Positions 17,469-27,557 are shown, numbered from the stretch's first letter. The stretch: DNA of 64,000 nucleotides from Bacillota bacterium (GCA_023398575.1 JAEWSC010000010.1:1-64000), one strand, 5' to 3'. Notes: a model not told the origin generated them from the sequence alone. Made by a program: numbers and translations.

Positions 17469-17933
17469 TAACTGCAATTTGTCAGTATACCCTTTTTTAT
17501 GCCGCCGTGGTTGTGAATCCCGGCGGTTTTACTTTACCGCTATTGACAAACAGCTTTGTCATCCTTATCAATGCCCTTACAATGGCCATTTTCAACGCTT
17601 TGTGCATGGTGGTAGACTAATTCCTCTTCGACTACCAGAGGCTGCATATGGCTGTTATGAGCCACGACAGTCAGCCAGGTCCTTATCCTTTATAGCCCAT
17701 AACATAAGCATTATATGATAATGATTTACATAAAGCCGCTTTCTTTAATAGTACTACAAGATAAATGATACCATGAAAATGCGCAATGAATTTTTGAATT
17801 CTCAATATTCTCATAATTCTTAAAATTATATGTAAAAATAAGCATCTCTTATCAATAAAATGCTTGCAATACGTACCAAAGCATGATAAAATAGTTTTTG
17901 CTGATTCACGCTAATTCAAGGAGGTGAACGACA
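17469..17933. other. Intergenic region without a convincing gene
   Basis: The first 250 bases hold only short overlapping ORFs without ribosome sites. The last 200 bases are AT-rich and carry the rpsT promoter. I see no RNA gene here. Confidence 0.6.
17864..17892 (+). promoter_or_regulatory. rpsT promoter
   Basis: -35 TTGCAA (17864-17869), 17-base spacer, -10 TAAAAT (17887-17892), about 40 bases before the rpsT start. Confidence 0.65.
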
Positions 17934-18200
17934 TTGCCGAATATTAAGTCTGCCATCAAGCGCGTCAAGGTAAGTGAAAAAAAGAATCTGCGCAACCGGA
18001 TGATCAAGAGCGGAGTGAAAACCGCCGTTAAGAAATTCCAGGTTGAGTTGGCTTCCAATCCCGGTGCCGCCAACGTGCAGTTGAGCGCAACCACCTCCGC
18101 CATCGATAAAGCAGCTTCCAAGGGCATTCTGCACAAGAACGCGGCCAACAGGAAAAAGGCCCGTCTGGCTCGCAGCCTGTCCAAAGCCGTGGCTCTGTGA
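17934..18200 (+). CDS. rpsT: 30S ribosomal protein S20
   Basis: An 88-residue, strongly basic helical protein that binds 16S rRNA in the 30S subunit. It begins PNIKSAIKRVKVSEKKNLRN and has the C-terminal KGILHKNAANRKKARL stretch, both typical of bS20. The start is a TTG with AAGGAGGTGAACGACA before it; rare starts are common in rpsT, where they take part in autoregulation in other bacteria. It is monocistronic with its own promoter and terminator. Confidence 0.96.
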   Translation: MPNIKSAIKRVKVSEKKNLRNRMIKSGVKTAVKKFQVELASNPGAANVQLSATTSAIDKAASKGILHKNAANRKKARLARSLSKAVAL

Positions 18201-18228
18201 TTGCCGGATAAAGAAATCAATAAGCCTT

Positions 18229-18266
18229 AAGAACCCCTTTTCATATGAAGGCGGGTTCTTTTTTTT
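18229..18266 (+). terminator. rpsT terminator
   Basis: AAGAACCC (18229-18236) pairs with GGGTTCTT (18253-18260), then a run of T. An inner CTT/AAG pairing extends the stem. Confidence 0.85.
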
Positions 18267-18373
18267 GCATTCCGTTACTTTCGATCATGTTATCAAACTG
18301 TTGATATCCCTTTGAACTCTCAATACAGTACGTTTCGGCGCGTTAGATGCTACACCATTCAGTCAATAGACAT

Positions 18374-18403
18374 GGGCGGCAGGCCTACCTCGGCCTGCCG
18401 CCC
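18374..18403 (-). terminator. Strong hairpin after the giant repeat protein
   Basis: GGGCGGCAGGCC and GGCCTGCCGCCC form a perfect 12-pair GC-rich stem with a six-base loop. It sits 24 bases past the stop of the leftward giant gene. No clear T tract follows on that strand, so it may act as an mRNA 3' stabiliser as well as a terminator. Confidence 0.6.
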
Positions 18404-18426
18404 AATGCATGAATATTTCTCTTATG

Positions 18427-21400
18427 CTATTCCCACTTTTGTGAAGGCGGCGGCTGGATTGCATCCGGCCGTTTCGCGCCATCCTTTAGCATAAAGCCCA
18501 GGTCACAATTGAAATTTCGACCGCCACTATATACTGGTAAATTGTCCGTATATGCTGTTGTCCCTTCATTACCGGTGACAACGCTGCTGAGCAAGGGGAA
18601 ATCCGTCGATTGTGCAGTAGGCAAGAGCTCCGGATACATGTCAACCTTTAACTGACTGCTCATTGGGTACAGATTCTCAAATAGATAGTAACCATATTCG
18701 TCTGTGACCCTTTCCCCTATTACTATGCCATCTTGCAATAGTGTAACCGTCATGCCAGGGATACCAGGTTCACCTGCATCCTGCAGTCCGTTTTGATTCA
18801 CGTCCAGCCAGGCTATGTCTCCAAGGCTGCCTGTTCTCACAGCACCGATGTCTTCTGTATTCAAATCATTTCCCATGTAAAGCATAAATTCAGAAGAGAA
18901 CCCGCCTGCCGTATCGCTGATTACACTAACTGCCTGTCCCGAAACCAGCCGCTCATCCTGAGATTTAACGAACAGATATCCTTCTGGCAGCTGCGCAGCA
19001 ATGCAGTAATCGCCGGGCATTAATTGATCAAACCTGTATGCTCCGTCTTCCGCAGTTGTTAACGACATCATGGGCGTGCTTAAATTGCCGCTGTTGTACA
19101 AATATACTTGAGCAGCGCCAAGCGGAGCCATTTGCCCCTGCTCATCCGCCCAAACTGTACCGGAGATGGATGTGTATTGCCTGACCCCCGCGCGAATACC
19201 GACAACTGCCTCGCCCTCAGCTACGTTCAGACCGGCCAACGTTATCTTTCCTTGCGCACTATCAGAAAATTGATTATCACCGGATTCCCTATCGGCAGCG
19301 ATACTATTTTGAGGCAGAACCACCGTAATATCATACGAACCTGGATGGACCACAGGCATTATGAATGCGCCGTTTTCATCTGTATCAAGGCTTACGTACT
19401 CATCGCCGTTTAAAGCATCAGTAAACAATACTGCAAGACCACTTAACAGTGTTTCTTCGGACTCCATAAGGCCGTTATTGTTTTGATCCAGCCATACCTG
19501 GCCCGCAATGGAGGCTGGCTTTGTTCCGCCGATCAGACGCTTGTCCAACCGCTGGCCCATGGCAATCTCTATATCGACACTTCCCTGCGATTGAAGAGAT
19601 ACAGGCATCAGCGACTCTTCGCTTTCCCTTGTAAAAATCATTCCATCAGGAAGCGAAGAATGTAGTGTATAGCTGCCTGGACGCAGCTGGTCTATAACAA
19701 ATACACCATCCTTGCCAGTAACCGTTTCAAAGAGCATCTGTCCGGAGCTTTTCTCTGTAAGAGAGAGCTCCACACCTTCCAATAAACCTTCCTCATCCTC
19801 ATACATGCCATTGGCGTTATCGTCATGGAAGGCGATGCCGGTAATACGGCCTAGTGACACAGCACCGCACAGAGGCGCTTGCTTCGATTCGCCAATGGAC
19901 AGCCGGAACAATTCACCGGCAGCAGCCAGACCTTCGCCCGATATAGCGTTACCACCGTTTACGGGTTTTGCAAAGACCGTATCCTCCGGTAAATCATATC
20001 GCAGCGCATACATACCAGGATGCAGGTCATTAAAGGCATAATTACCGTCAGCACCTGTCACTTGGCTGGTTACTTCTTGGCCGGCTTCATCCAAAAGGGT
20101 TATCCGCACGCCTTCAAAGCCTGAATCATCATTATTGAGCAAGCCATCATCGTTTTTATCGCCAAATACCTGACCCGTCACATTAGCCGGGGGTATGGTG
20201 CCGGCGTAAACAGTATCAATCTGCTGCCCTAAAGCAATGGAAATATCATCAGACAGCCCTTCATCCCCATGGATAGAAGTAATCTGACTCTTGCTTTGTC
20301 CTTCCGCTTGCTTGGTAAACATCCAGCCCGCAGGCTTTTCCACCCCAAGGACATAACTCATAGGCATTAAAGCATCAAATGTAAACTTGCCGTCAGCTTT
20401 TGTAACCATGCTTGCTGCAGTGTTTCCATCTGGGCCAATCAGCCTTACAGCCACACCGGATACAGGTCTTTCTCCAGCGTCATACAGTCCGTTATAGTTC
20501 TCATCTTCAAAGATACCGCCGGAAAGGCTTCCGGGCACAACAGCGCCAACACCTACCGTCCGGTCTTCACCACTGGTTAAGAGCAGTATGACTGTGCTGT
20601 CCATCTTTCCCTTGTCTTTTGCAAAAAGGTTTCCATAATCGCCGCTCTCTGATGTCATTGAAAATACGACACCCGTATCAGGCAATACAGCGCGCAGATT
20701 GTATTGGCCGCCGCGCAGGGTGCTAAAGCGGAACGAGCCATCGACGCCTGTTGTTACGCTGCCCAGCGCTTTGCCCGTTGCTGTAGACAGTTCTACCGCA
20801 GTGCCTTCAAGTGGCTGCTCACCCGCATCCCAAGCTCCATTATAATTTGCATCCAGGAAGGCGATTCCTGATAGATTCATACTGGGCACCAACCCGATGT
20901 TCTGATCGACTTCTTTTGTGCCAGATTCAAGCAAATACTTCCATTCCCCACTGTTTGTGCCTTCGAGCGTGATGATGGACCGCTTTACACCGCCGGTAGT
21001 GCTTGTACGTGTAAAGGTCATCGCCTCAGGGCCTTGCACAGTCATCAGATAGGTATCGGTACGCGCAATGATCTCATATAGGCCAGTCTCACTGGTCGTG
21101 TAGGAATATTGTAGACTGTTCTTTGCACCGGTAAGCGTGATATTTACGCTAGGCAGGCCTGGTTCGGTCTCTTCCATGATGCCATTTTCGTTTTCATCTA
21201 GCCAAATCCGCCCGCTGATCAGACCTGTTTTGACCCCGCCAATACCTATACCCTGCTCCTTCCCTTGAGCGAGGATAAATGGTGCTGTCATTCCCATTTG
21301 GCTGTCAGCCATGTCTACAGCGTTATACTCTAGTCCGATCTCTGATCCCTTGCTGGAAATCCAGTACTCCTCCGGCAGCGTGAATCGGATGACATATTTA

Positions 21401-24400
21401 CCGGGCGCAAGACTTTTAAAGGAAGCCATACCGGTATAATTTGTATACCCTTGTGCGATCACTGTGTTTGAATTGCTGTCTGCCGGAATAACTTCTGCCA
21501 AAACACCTTCAATCGCCCGTTCATAGGTGCCTTGTTCGCCGTCATTGCTGCTATCCCAAAATGCGTTAACCCAAAGGGTAGCAGGAGCTATGACGCCGAT
21601 ATCCCAAACAAGAGATTGGCCGCTTGCAAGAAAAAATGGTTCCACGGTCTGTAAATCCGCCAGCGCCTTCCCCTCCGGCAAGACAATGCATGCATTGTAT
21701 TGACCTGGCGCAAGGTTATTAAAGTGGAATGCTCCATCCGATCCGGTAGTTGCCGACTGTACCTTCTCCCATGTGTTATCACGCATGGCATGCAATTCAA
21801 CCAGAAGGCCCTCGACAGCCGCTTCCCCCGCTCCGAGTTTGTTATCATGGTTGGCATCATCGTATACTACGCCGGAAACCTCAGCAGTTTGTACGAGAGC
21901 TGTTGTCTGGGTCGTAGTATCTTCACCTGGCTTTACTTCTGCTGTCAAGACTGCAATGGCACCATCCTGCCCAGCGCTGATTTGCCATGTGCCGCTTTGA
22001 TCGGCCAAAACAGACTTGGGCAATACAGCCGTTATCTGATAGATACCGGGCAGCAGATTAGCAAACCAACATGCTCCATTGCCATCTAATTCTGCGGAAA
22101 ATACTTCTGGTCCGGATACGGATACGCTGGATCCCCTAAGGCCACTTCCATCAAAGGATACCAGGAGCCTGCCGGTCACCGTTTCTTCCAATTCCAGATG
22201 CGTGCTTTCCCCTGCTATGACTTCTGTTTCCAGCGATATACTTTCCTTCTGCCAAGATTTTTCTCCTGCCGCACGCGCAGCCAGTCCTTCAGGAACAACT
22301 GCCGAAAGGGCATAATTGCCTTCAAATAACCTTTCGAACAGATATTTGCCGTCTGCTTTAGGTTCTGCCTCAAGCACAGTACTACCGCTCATTTGCAACG
22401 ATGCCTTGCCTAAGGGATAGGTGTAGCCCTTCACTTCGACGCTCAGCGAGCCAACTTTGCGGATAGGCATATCCAACACCATGTCACCGCCATAAGGCAG
22501 GGTAACAGCTGGAAGCGCTGCTGACATACCCGCAACAGCTTCATACCCATCACCGGTATAAAATCCGCCCTTATTGTAGATTGCATCAGACAGTTTCGCG
22601 GATACCTGATACTCTCCAGCCGGCAATGCATCAAACAGATACTCTCCCTTTGCATCCGATATCTCGGTTCCAATTGTCTTGCCGTCTGTTAAGAGCGTAA
22701 CTTCAATGCCAGGCAGCCCTTCATTGCTGCCATACCAATGTGCCTTGCCATATACAGCACTCATCTTTCTATAGGCAACGGCTATTTCCTTCGCACTATT
22801 CAGATTGGTGTTCGGAAAGGAGACGATGCCATCAGATGCCGTTTGATCCGAAACCATCACATTGTCAGGCAGTTTTATGTACAGAGTCCCCTGCTGGTTG
22901 GAAGTTTCGGCACCTGTAAAGTCAAACACACCCTGACTGTCGGTGTATGTGTGGAAGTTTATGCGGTCTGCTTGCCAAAAAACCAACTGTCCGGCCACTC
23001 CGAATTCATTTTCATCTTGCTTCCCATTACCATTTGCGTCATCATACAAACGCCCATGAAGCGCGGAACCCTTTGTAGTTATTACAGGTATGCTTTCTAT
23101 TGCATTCTTAAACATCGCATCATTTGATGTACTTGACAGTGTGGGAAACTCTACCGTTTTCCCTTTGATATCGGTTGATACATAAAGCCTGACAGCATGT
23201 CCGCCATGAAGCGAAACCGCTGTAACTTCATGCATATCACCTGCATACTCCTGTGCATTTACCCATACAGAATCACGCTGCGGTGCTGCATCTGTTGTAA
23301 CATAAGCATTGCCCTTAGATACATCCAGCAGTTGTACGCCCTGAGGCAAGATTACAGCATGCCAGTCGCCTTTACCCGCCGCATTCAATAGAAGCACTGC
23401 TTTTCCCTTTGCCGGCAAAGCTGCTCCCGCATCGCTCTGAGCAAAGCCTGCGGCTTGCAAAGACATGCCTTGCTGTGCAGTGCTTTCGGCTGTCCAGACA
23501 CCATAGGCATATATGCCGGGTGAGCTAAGGCCCAGTACCACGTCAGCCAAAGGACATTCTTCCTGCCTGATTCCTCGGACCATGAGACCTTTGGGATTAT
23601 CCAACGTTGGATCAATACCGGCTGTGCTTTCAATATAATAAGCGCCAGTTCCTACCCCAGTGCCAATGGAGGCAGAAAGCTCTATACGTTGCTCCTGACC
23701 TTTTGTCAGCGTACCGGTAAAGCCCAATAGGATAATATCGGCATCAGCACCATGGCTCACAGCCAAAACAGGTGCCGTATATCCGCCATCCTTAACCCGC
23801 CATCCATCCGGCAGTTGTATCGCAAGCTTCGTGTTTTCTAGTGACGGCCCACCCTCATGGCGAATTGTCAATGCCACACGATCCGCATCCAAGGCTTTTG
23901 CCGATACATTCAGTGACGCCCGGTTATCCAACACCCTTGCAGATAAGGCAAAGGTGTTGCTTTTTCCATCAGCGATGATAGATTGCCGGTCTCTGCCTTC
24001 ATATTGGTATGACCACTTTGCGCCAAATGAAGCATTTACATACGCCACACTGGCCTTAACTGTATCTGGTGTGCGGCGGGCCATGTTCACCCGAAAGCAA
24101 ATCTCACCAGGCACAAATCCGGCAGGTATACCTATCTGTCCATTTGCCGCTTTATACTCGATTTGGGCTGAGGCTGCGCCAAGGCCTTTTAAATCAAGCT
24201 CCTGTCCAAGTGTAAGAAGCCTTTCATTGCCTATTAGTTTCCCTTGCTCATCATAAATCCTCGCATAGACTGCAATGCCATCTGTGCCTGGTGTCACTGC
24301 GATACTGCTCAATTCCTTGCCAGTCTGATCGGGCAATACATTACCTTCCTCATCTGTAAGAGAAAGATTATCAATGGTCATGATGACATTCTCAAGCGGT

Positions 24401-25248
24401 AGCGCATTATCTTCCGGCATATTGCTTTTCATAGCAAACTCCGCCGTTTGATTTGCAGCATACAGATTTCCGGCTGGTATCGATTCCATTTTTAGATTAG
24501 AAAACAATCCCTCCATTACGGGTTGGGACTCATTTGCCATGGTTACAACAGCAATGTTATCCTCTGCACCGTAATACGGGGTGACTTCAAACAATATATC
24601 ACTGGCAGGTATGGTTTCCTGCGGTGAAAGCGTCTGATGCAGCGTATAGGTACCTGCCTTCAGTGGGGATGCTAAACGATAGGTACCCTGATTGTCTGTC
24701 GAAAAGGAAAGAACCGTCTGCCCGTTGGCATCAAGCACAGCAAAGTCAGCGCTGCCTGCTGGTTGCCCATCATCTGCCCTTACATTGATCACGCGGAATA
24801 ATCCTTCCCTTGCATAGGCAATTACATCCACCCGCTGACTGGGTGCTGAACCCAGCGTCACAGGAATGGGATCAGGGCTTACATAGGCTTCAGGAATACT
24901 CCCCGCCAGTGTCGTGAGGGTGATCCCAGCGGAAGCAGCTTCCCTTTTAATCGTCAGCGTCTCACTAATTCCCTGTGATGCCTGCTCCGGTGTCACATTA
25001 GCTGCCACAACCCCTAGCAGCGTATCTCCCGCCATCACCTCAAAACTGCCGCCCAGTGGCACCGTCTGCCACTGCTGCATTGTGTTAAGCCGAAGGCCGC
25101 GAAAAGATATGGAAATAGTAACATCATCCTCTGGCGCTGCCGCAGCCATTGAAAACACGAAAAAAGCAGCAAGAATGACACTGCTTAGTATACCGATTCG
25201 TGCTGCCCTGCCCTTACTATTTGCCCTTTTCATCATCAGGTGCCTCAT
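18427..25248 (-). CDS. Giant secreted protein with about 14 SdrD-B/Cna-B-like repeats
   Basis: A protein of 2273 residues. The start ATG 25248 follows GGAGGAGCACAT and opens a signal peptide (basic MRHLMMKRANSKGRAAR, then a hydrophobic core and AAAAPEDD). The first 800 residues have no clear repeats but resemble DUF11-like/adhesive domains. From there about 14 units of roughly 100 residues recur, most with an acidic loop such as DANGNGKQDENE, DENENGIMEETE or DVNQNGLQDAGE, followed by VTGxDGxFxFxxLxPGxY. These fit SdrD-B domains, which bind calcium through the loop. The C-terminus ends PPPSQKWE with no LPXTG motif, no membrane segment and no S-layer domain, so it seems released or held by another means. 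Confidence 0.9.
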   Translation of the reverse strand: MRHLMMKRANSKGRAARIGILSSVILAAFFVFSMAAAAPEDDVTISISFRGLRLNTMQQWQTVPLGGSFEVMAGDTLLGVVAANVTPEQASQGISETLTIKREAASAGITLTTLAGSIPEAYVSPDPIPVTLGSAPSQRVDVIAYAREGLFRVINVRADDGQPAGSADFAVLDANGQTVLSFSTDNQGTYRLASPLKAGTYTLHQTLSPQETIPASDILFEVTPYYGAEDNIAVVTMANESQPVMEGLFSNLKMESIPAGNLYAANQTAEFAMKSNMPEDNALPLENVIMTIDNLSLTDEEGNVLPDQTGKELSSIAVTPGTDGIAVYARIYDEQGKLIGNERLLTLGQELDLKGLGAASAQIEYKAANGQIGIPAGFVPGEICFRVNMARRTPDTVKASVAYVNASFGAKWSYQYEGRDRQSIIADGKSNTFALSARVLDNRASLNVSAKALDADRVALTIRHEGGPSLENTKLAIQLPDGWRVKDGGYTAPVLAVSHGADADIILLGFTGTLTKGQEQRIELSASIGTGVGTGAYYIESTAGIDPTLDNPKGLMVRGIRQEECPLADVVLGLSSPGIYAYGVWTAESTAQQGMSLQAAGFAQSDAGAALPAKGKAVLLLNAAGKGDWHAVILPQGVQLLDVSKGNAYVTTDAAPQRDSVWVNAQEYAGDMHEVTAVSLHGGHAVRLYVSTDIKGKTVEFPTLSSTSNDAMFKNAIESIPVITTKGSALHGRLYDDANGNGKQDENEFGVAGQLVFWQADRINFHTYTDSQGVFDFTGAETSNQQGTLYIKLPDNVMVSDQTASDGIVSFPNTNLNSAKEIAVAYRKMSAVYGKAHWYGSNEGLPGIEVTLLTDGKTIGTEISDAKGEYLFDALPAGEYQVSAKLSDAIYNKGGFYTGDGYEAVAGMSAALPAVTLPYGGDMVLDMPIRKVGSLSVEVKGYTYPLGKASLQMSGSTVLEAEPKADGKYLFERLFEGNYALSAVVPEGLAARAAGEKSWQKESISLETEVIAGESTHLELEETVTGRLLVSFDGSGLRGSSVSVSGPEVFSAELDGNGACWFANLLPGIYQITAVLPKSVLADQSGTWQISAGQDGAIAVLTAEVKPGEDTTTQTTALVQTAEVSGVVYDDANHDNKLGAGEAAVEGLLVELHAMRDNTWEKVQSATTGSDGAFHFNNLAPGQYNACIVLPEGKALADLQTVEPFFLASGQSLVWDIGVIAPATLWVNAFWDSSNDGEQGTYERAIEGVLAEVIPADSNSNTVIAQGYTNYTGMASFKSLAPGKYVIRFTLPEEYWISSKGSEIGLEYNAVDMADSQMGMTAPFILAQGKEQGIGIGGVKTGLISGRIWLDENENGIMEETEPGLPSVNITLTGAKNSLQYSYTTSETGLYEIIARTDTYLMTVQGPEAMTFTRTSTTGGVKRSIITLEGTNSGEWKYLLESGTKEVDQNIGLVPSMNLSGIAFLDANYNGAWDAGEQPLEGTAVELSTATGKALGSVTTGVDGSFRFSTLRGGQYNLRAVLPDTGVVFSMTSESGDYGNLFAKDKGKMDSTVILLLTSGEDRTVGVGAVVPGSLSGGIFEDENYNGLYDAGERPVSGVAVRLIGPDGNTAASMVTKADGKFTFDALMPMSYVLGVEKPAGWMFTKQAEGQSKSQITSIHGDEGLSDDISIALGQQIDTVYAGTIPPANVTGQVFGDKNDDGLLNNDDSGFEGVRITLLDEAGQEVTSQVTGADGNYAFNDLHPGMYALRYDLPEDTVFAKPVNGGNAISGEGLAAAGELFRLSIGESKQAPLCGAVSLGRITGIAFHDDNANGMYEDEEGLLEGVELSLTEKSSGQMLFETVTGKDGVFVIDQLRPGSYTLHSSLPDGMIFTRESEESLMPVSLQSQGSVDIEIAMGQRLDKRLIGGTKPASIAGQVWLDQNNNGLMESEETLLSGLAVLFTDALNGDEYVSLDTDENGAFIMPVVHPGSYDITVVLPQNSIAADRESGDNQFSDSAQGKITLAGLNVAEGEAVVGIRAGVRQYTSISGTVWADEQGQMAPLGAAQVYLYNSGNLSTPMMSLTTAEDGAYRFDQLMPGDYCIAAQLPEGYLFVKSQDERLVSGQAVSVISDTAGGFSSEFMLYMGNDLNTEDIGAVRTGSLGDIAWLDVNQNGLQDAGEPGIPGMTVTLLQDGIVIGERVTDEYGYYLFENLYPMSSQLKVDMYPELLPTAQSTDFPLLSSVVTGNEGTTAYTDNLPVYSGGRNFNCDLGFMLKDGAKRPDAIQPPPSQKWE

Positions 25249-25333
25249 ATGTGCTCCTCCATCATAACAAAAGCCTGCGCAACAGGCGTTTCCTCTTATA
25301 TGTAACAAAAAACCACATGGCTATCCATATGCT

Positions 25334-25362
25334 ATAGTAAAACACCCATCTGGCTTTGTCAA
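25334..25362 (-). promoter_or_regulatory. Promoter of the giant repeat protein
   Basis: On the minus strand: -35 TTGACA (25362-25357), 17-base spacer, -10 TACTAT (25339-25334), about 85 bases before the ATG. Confidence 0.6.
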
Positions 25363-25435
25363 CCGTTGTGACTCGGAAGAATATGTAAAATCAATATCCG
25401 CCTTGATCTCAAATATTGTAAAACAAAGCGCGAAC

Positions 25436-25463
25436 TTGACTTGACAACTGCTTGTGCTATAAT
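25436..25463 (+). promoter_or_regulatory. degV promoter
   Basis: -35 TTGACT (25436-25441), 16-base spacer, -10 TATAAT (25458-25463), 45 bases before the start codon. Confidence 0.65.
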
Positions 25464-25508
25464 CGTTATACTTGGCAACAAGAAATTGCTTCATTGGAGA
25501 TATATGTT

Positions 25509-26363
25509 ATGAATAAAAATCAAAAGGTCGCTATTGTCACCGATTCCTCCTGCGATCTAACCCAGGAACAATTGGATTTGCACGGCATTCATATGATTCC
25601 TCTGCGCATTGTCTGCAGCAAGGGTGAATTCCGTGATCGGGTAGAAATGACGCAGGATGAACTGTATAAAATAATGGAAGAGGAACTGCCCAAAACAAGT
25701 CTTCCCCTACCAGAGGATGTAAGCAACCTGTATGAACGCCTGATTGATGATGGTGTAACGCACGTGCTGCATTTGAGCATTTCTGCCGGGTTAAGCGGAA
25801 CCTACAACATGATCCGCATGATCGCCAAAGAATTCGAAAGCCGACTGAATATTACTCTTATAGACAGTAAAACCTTGTCCGCCGGTCTTGGAATGCTGGT
25901 AATAGAGGCTGCAGAGACGCTGGAAGCCACCGGTTCTCTGGATACAGCTATCGAAAAAGTTAAGGCGGTACGGGAAACGCAACTAAGCATGTTCATCATC
26001 AAAACGCTGGAATTTTTGCGCAAGGGCGGCCGTATTGGCATGGTAGAAGGCGTGGTTGGCTCGATTTTGCAATTGAAGCCTGTGATTTTTGTTAACCCGG
26101 AAGGTGTTTATCAGACGCTTGCCAAAGCCAGAGGATATGCCAACGCGCTGGATACTATGATAAAGGAGGCGGTATCCCGCTTTGGCAAAAGCAAGATCCG
26201 CCTCACAGTTGTCCACGGCGCTGCCGCCGCAGAAGCGCAAAAGCTGTTGGATCGTTTAAAGGAGCTACTTCATCTGGCCGAGAGCAGCATTTGTCCCGTA
26301 AGTCCTGTGCTGGCCATACACACTGGACCCGGTCTCTTAGGTATTATCGCTCACGAAATATGA
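25509..26363 (+). CDS. DegV-family fatty-acid-binding protein
   Basis: A 284-residue DegV/FakB-like protein. The opening IVTDSSCDLTQEQL and the middle HLSISAGLSGTYN carry the Ser/Thr residues that hold the fatty-acid carboxylate in this family. FakB proteins present fatty acids to the kinase FakA for phospholipid synthesis. No fakA is nearby, so the partner is elsewhere or absent. ATG 25509 is the start; an upstream in-frame ATG at 25452 lies within the promoter. Its 3' end overlaps the convergent Cys/Pro-rich gene by 13 bases. Confidence 0.9.
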   Translation: MNKNQKVAIVTDSSCDLTQEQLDLHGIHMIPLRIVCSKGEFRDRVEMTQDELYKIMEEELPKTSLPLPEDVSNLYERLIDDGVTHVLHLSISAGLSGTYNMIRMIAKEFESRLNITLIDSKTLSAGLGMLVIEAAETLEATGSLDTAIEKVKAVRETQLSMFIIKTLEFLRKGGRIGMVEGVVGSILQLKPVIFVNPEGVYQTLAKARGYANALDTMIKEAVSRFGKSKIRLTVVHGAAAAEAQKLLDRLKELLHLAESSICPVSPVLAIHTGPGLLGIIAHEI

Positions 26364-27115
26364 GGATTCGGGCAAGGTTGAGGATAGAGGGGCAACTCTC
26401 GGCATTCCGGTTTGCGCGGTTTGCATGGAAAAGGCATCCATTGAATTAGATATAGATCCAGTATGACTTCCAGTTCAACTTCAAAGCAGTTGGTATGGGA
26501 GCAAACAGGGTTGCAAGCCATGCGCACGCAAGGTACAATGACCAAGCTATATCGCCAGCAATCCGAGACAGCACATTTCAATTGCAGGCAGGCATCCATC
26601 TCCACGACGGCAGGGCAGCAATACTCACAGCCGCAAGAATCAACGATCATCGCGTTGACTGGGATAAATACATGATACATTGCCTTGCCATGGGGCGTTG
26701 AGCACTTCGCAGGCTCCCACCATGGTTGAGCACCGCTTTGCTGTACTGAGCATAACTGATACGGCGGCTTGGCACAACTAGGTAGCCCGTTGACTTCCAG
26801 CTTAGTGCATAGCCTACGTTGCCACTCCTTGCCACTGCAAATAATCTTTGGCAAAAGCAATTGAGGAGATTCCGGCTCTTTTCGGCAGTGATCCTTCGGC
26901 GGACACTTGGGCCGACACTTTGGCGGATACGGATCAGGGCATGGCGGAGGACATGGCGGAGGACACGGAGGCGGACAGGGTGGTGGACATGGCGGCGGGC
27001 ATACCGGATGGCAGGGGTCGCACCAATCCCCATGATGCCAATCCTGAGAACAAGGCGGACTGCGGTCAGGCTGTTTAGTAGGCCTGCACGAAGTACAGTT
27101 GCATTGATGAACCAT
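26351..27115 (-). CDS. Cys/Pro-rich protein with CPPP repeats, coat-like
   Basis: A 254-residue protein with an N-terminal Cys/Pro tract of five CPPP units followed by CPDPYPP and KCRPKCPP, then a 150-residue domain with many paired cysteines (CGCEYCC, CSHTNCFEVELEV). There is no signal peptide. GGAGG eight bases before ATG 27115 decides the start. Low-complexity, Cys-rich proteins without export signals are typical of spore coat or crust layers in Clostridia; that role is inferred. It ends inside the 3' end of degV, transcribed against it. Confidence 0.75.
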   Translation of the reverse strand: MVHQCNCTSCRPTKQPDRSPPCSQDWHHGDWCDPCHPVCPPPCPPPCPPPCPPPCPPPCPDPYPPKCRPKCPPKDHCRKEPESPQLLLPKIICSGKEWQRRLCTKLEVNGLPSCAKPPYQLCSVQQSGAQPWWEPAKCSTPHGKAMYHVFIPVNAMIVDSCGCEYCCPAVVEMDACLQLKCAVSDCWRYSLVIVPCVRMACNPVCSHTNCFEVELEVILDLYLIQWMPFPCKPRKPECRELPLYPQPCPNPHIS

Positions 27116-27371
27116 GACAAAAACCTCCAAGAGCATTGCCTAAAGGCAAAGCACGGTATGCTTGGAAAAGGGGTCTCGATCTATTGTATGATTTCATATA
27201 AAAACCGTTCGTAATGATCTTTGCCTGACACTGTTGGCGCAATATTTCTGCCAGCACCACCTTTCCTTTCATTGAGAGCTCTAGTGGAAATACAACTGGG
27301 TTGCACCCAAATCCGCTCGAATAACTCGATCAAATAAATTGTGAGAAAAGTTTGTTCCATAATAAAATCTG

Positions 27372-27400
27372 CTTGACAATATATCTCATCTCCTGTATAA
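27372..27400 (+). promoter_or_regulatory. tRNA-Pro promoter
   Basis: A consensus sigma-A promoter: TTGACA (27372-27377), 17-base spacer, TATAAT (27395-27400), 40 bases before the tRNA. Confidence 0.85.
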
Positions 27401-27439
27401 TAGCTTTTGTTCGCATGGAGTGAGCCCGCGAAAATATTT

Positions 27440-27516
27440 CTGGGTGTGGCGCAGTTTGGTAGCGTGCTTGAATGGGGTTCAAGAGGCCGGAGGTTCAAAT
27501 CCTCTCACCCAGACCA
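27440..27516 (+). tRNA. tRNA-Pro(GGG)
   Basis: A 77-base cloverleaf. The acceptor arms are CTGGGTG and CACCCAG with discriminator A and an encoded CCA. The anticodon stem CTTGA/TCAAG encloses ATGGGGT, giving anticodon GGG for the CCC codon. The T arm reads GGAGG-TTCAAAT-CCTCT. It has its own promoter and terminator. An integrated element begins to its right, so its 3' end is the probable attachment site. Confidence 0.93.
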
Positions 27517-27521
27517 AAGAG

Positions 27522-27557
27522 AAACCGTTGAAAACACTAGCTTTTCAACGGTTTTTT
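27522..27557 (+). terminator. tRNA-Pro terminator
   Basis: AAACCGTTGAAAA and TTTTCAACGGTTTT form a 13-pair hairpin followed by T residues, six bases after the tRNA CCA. Confidence 0.85.
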
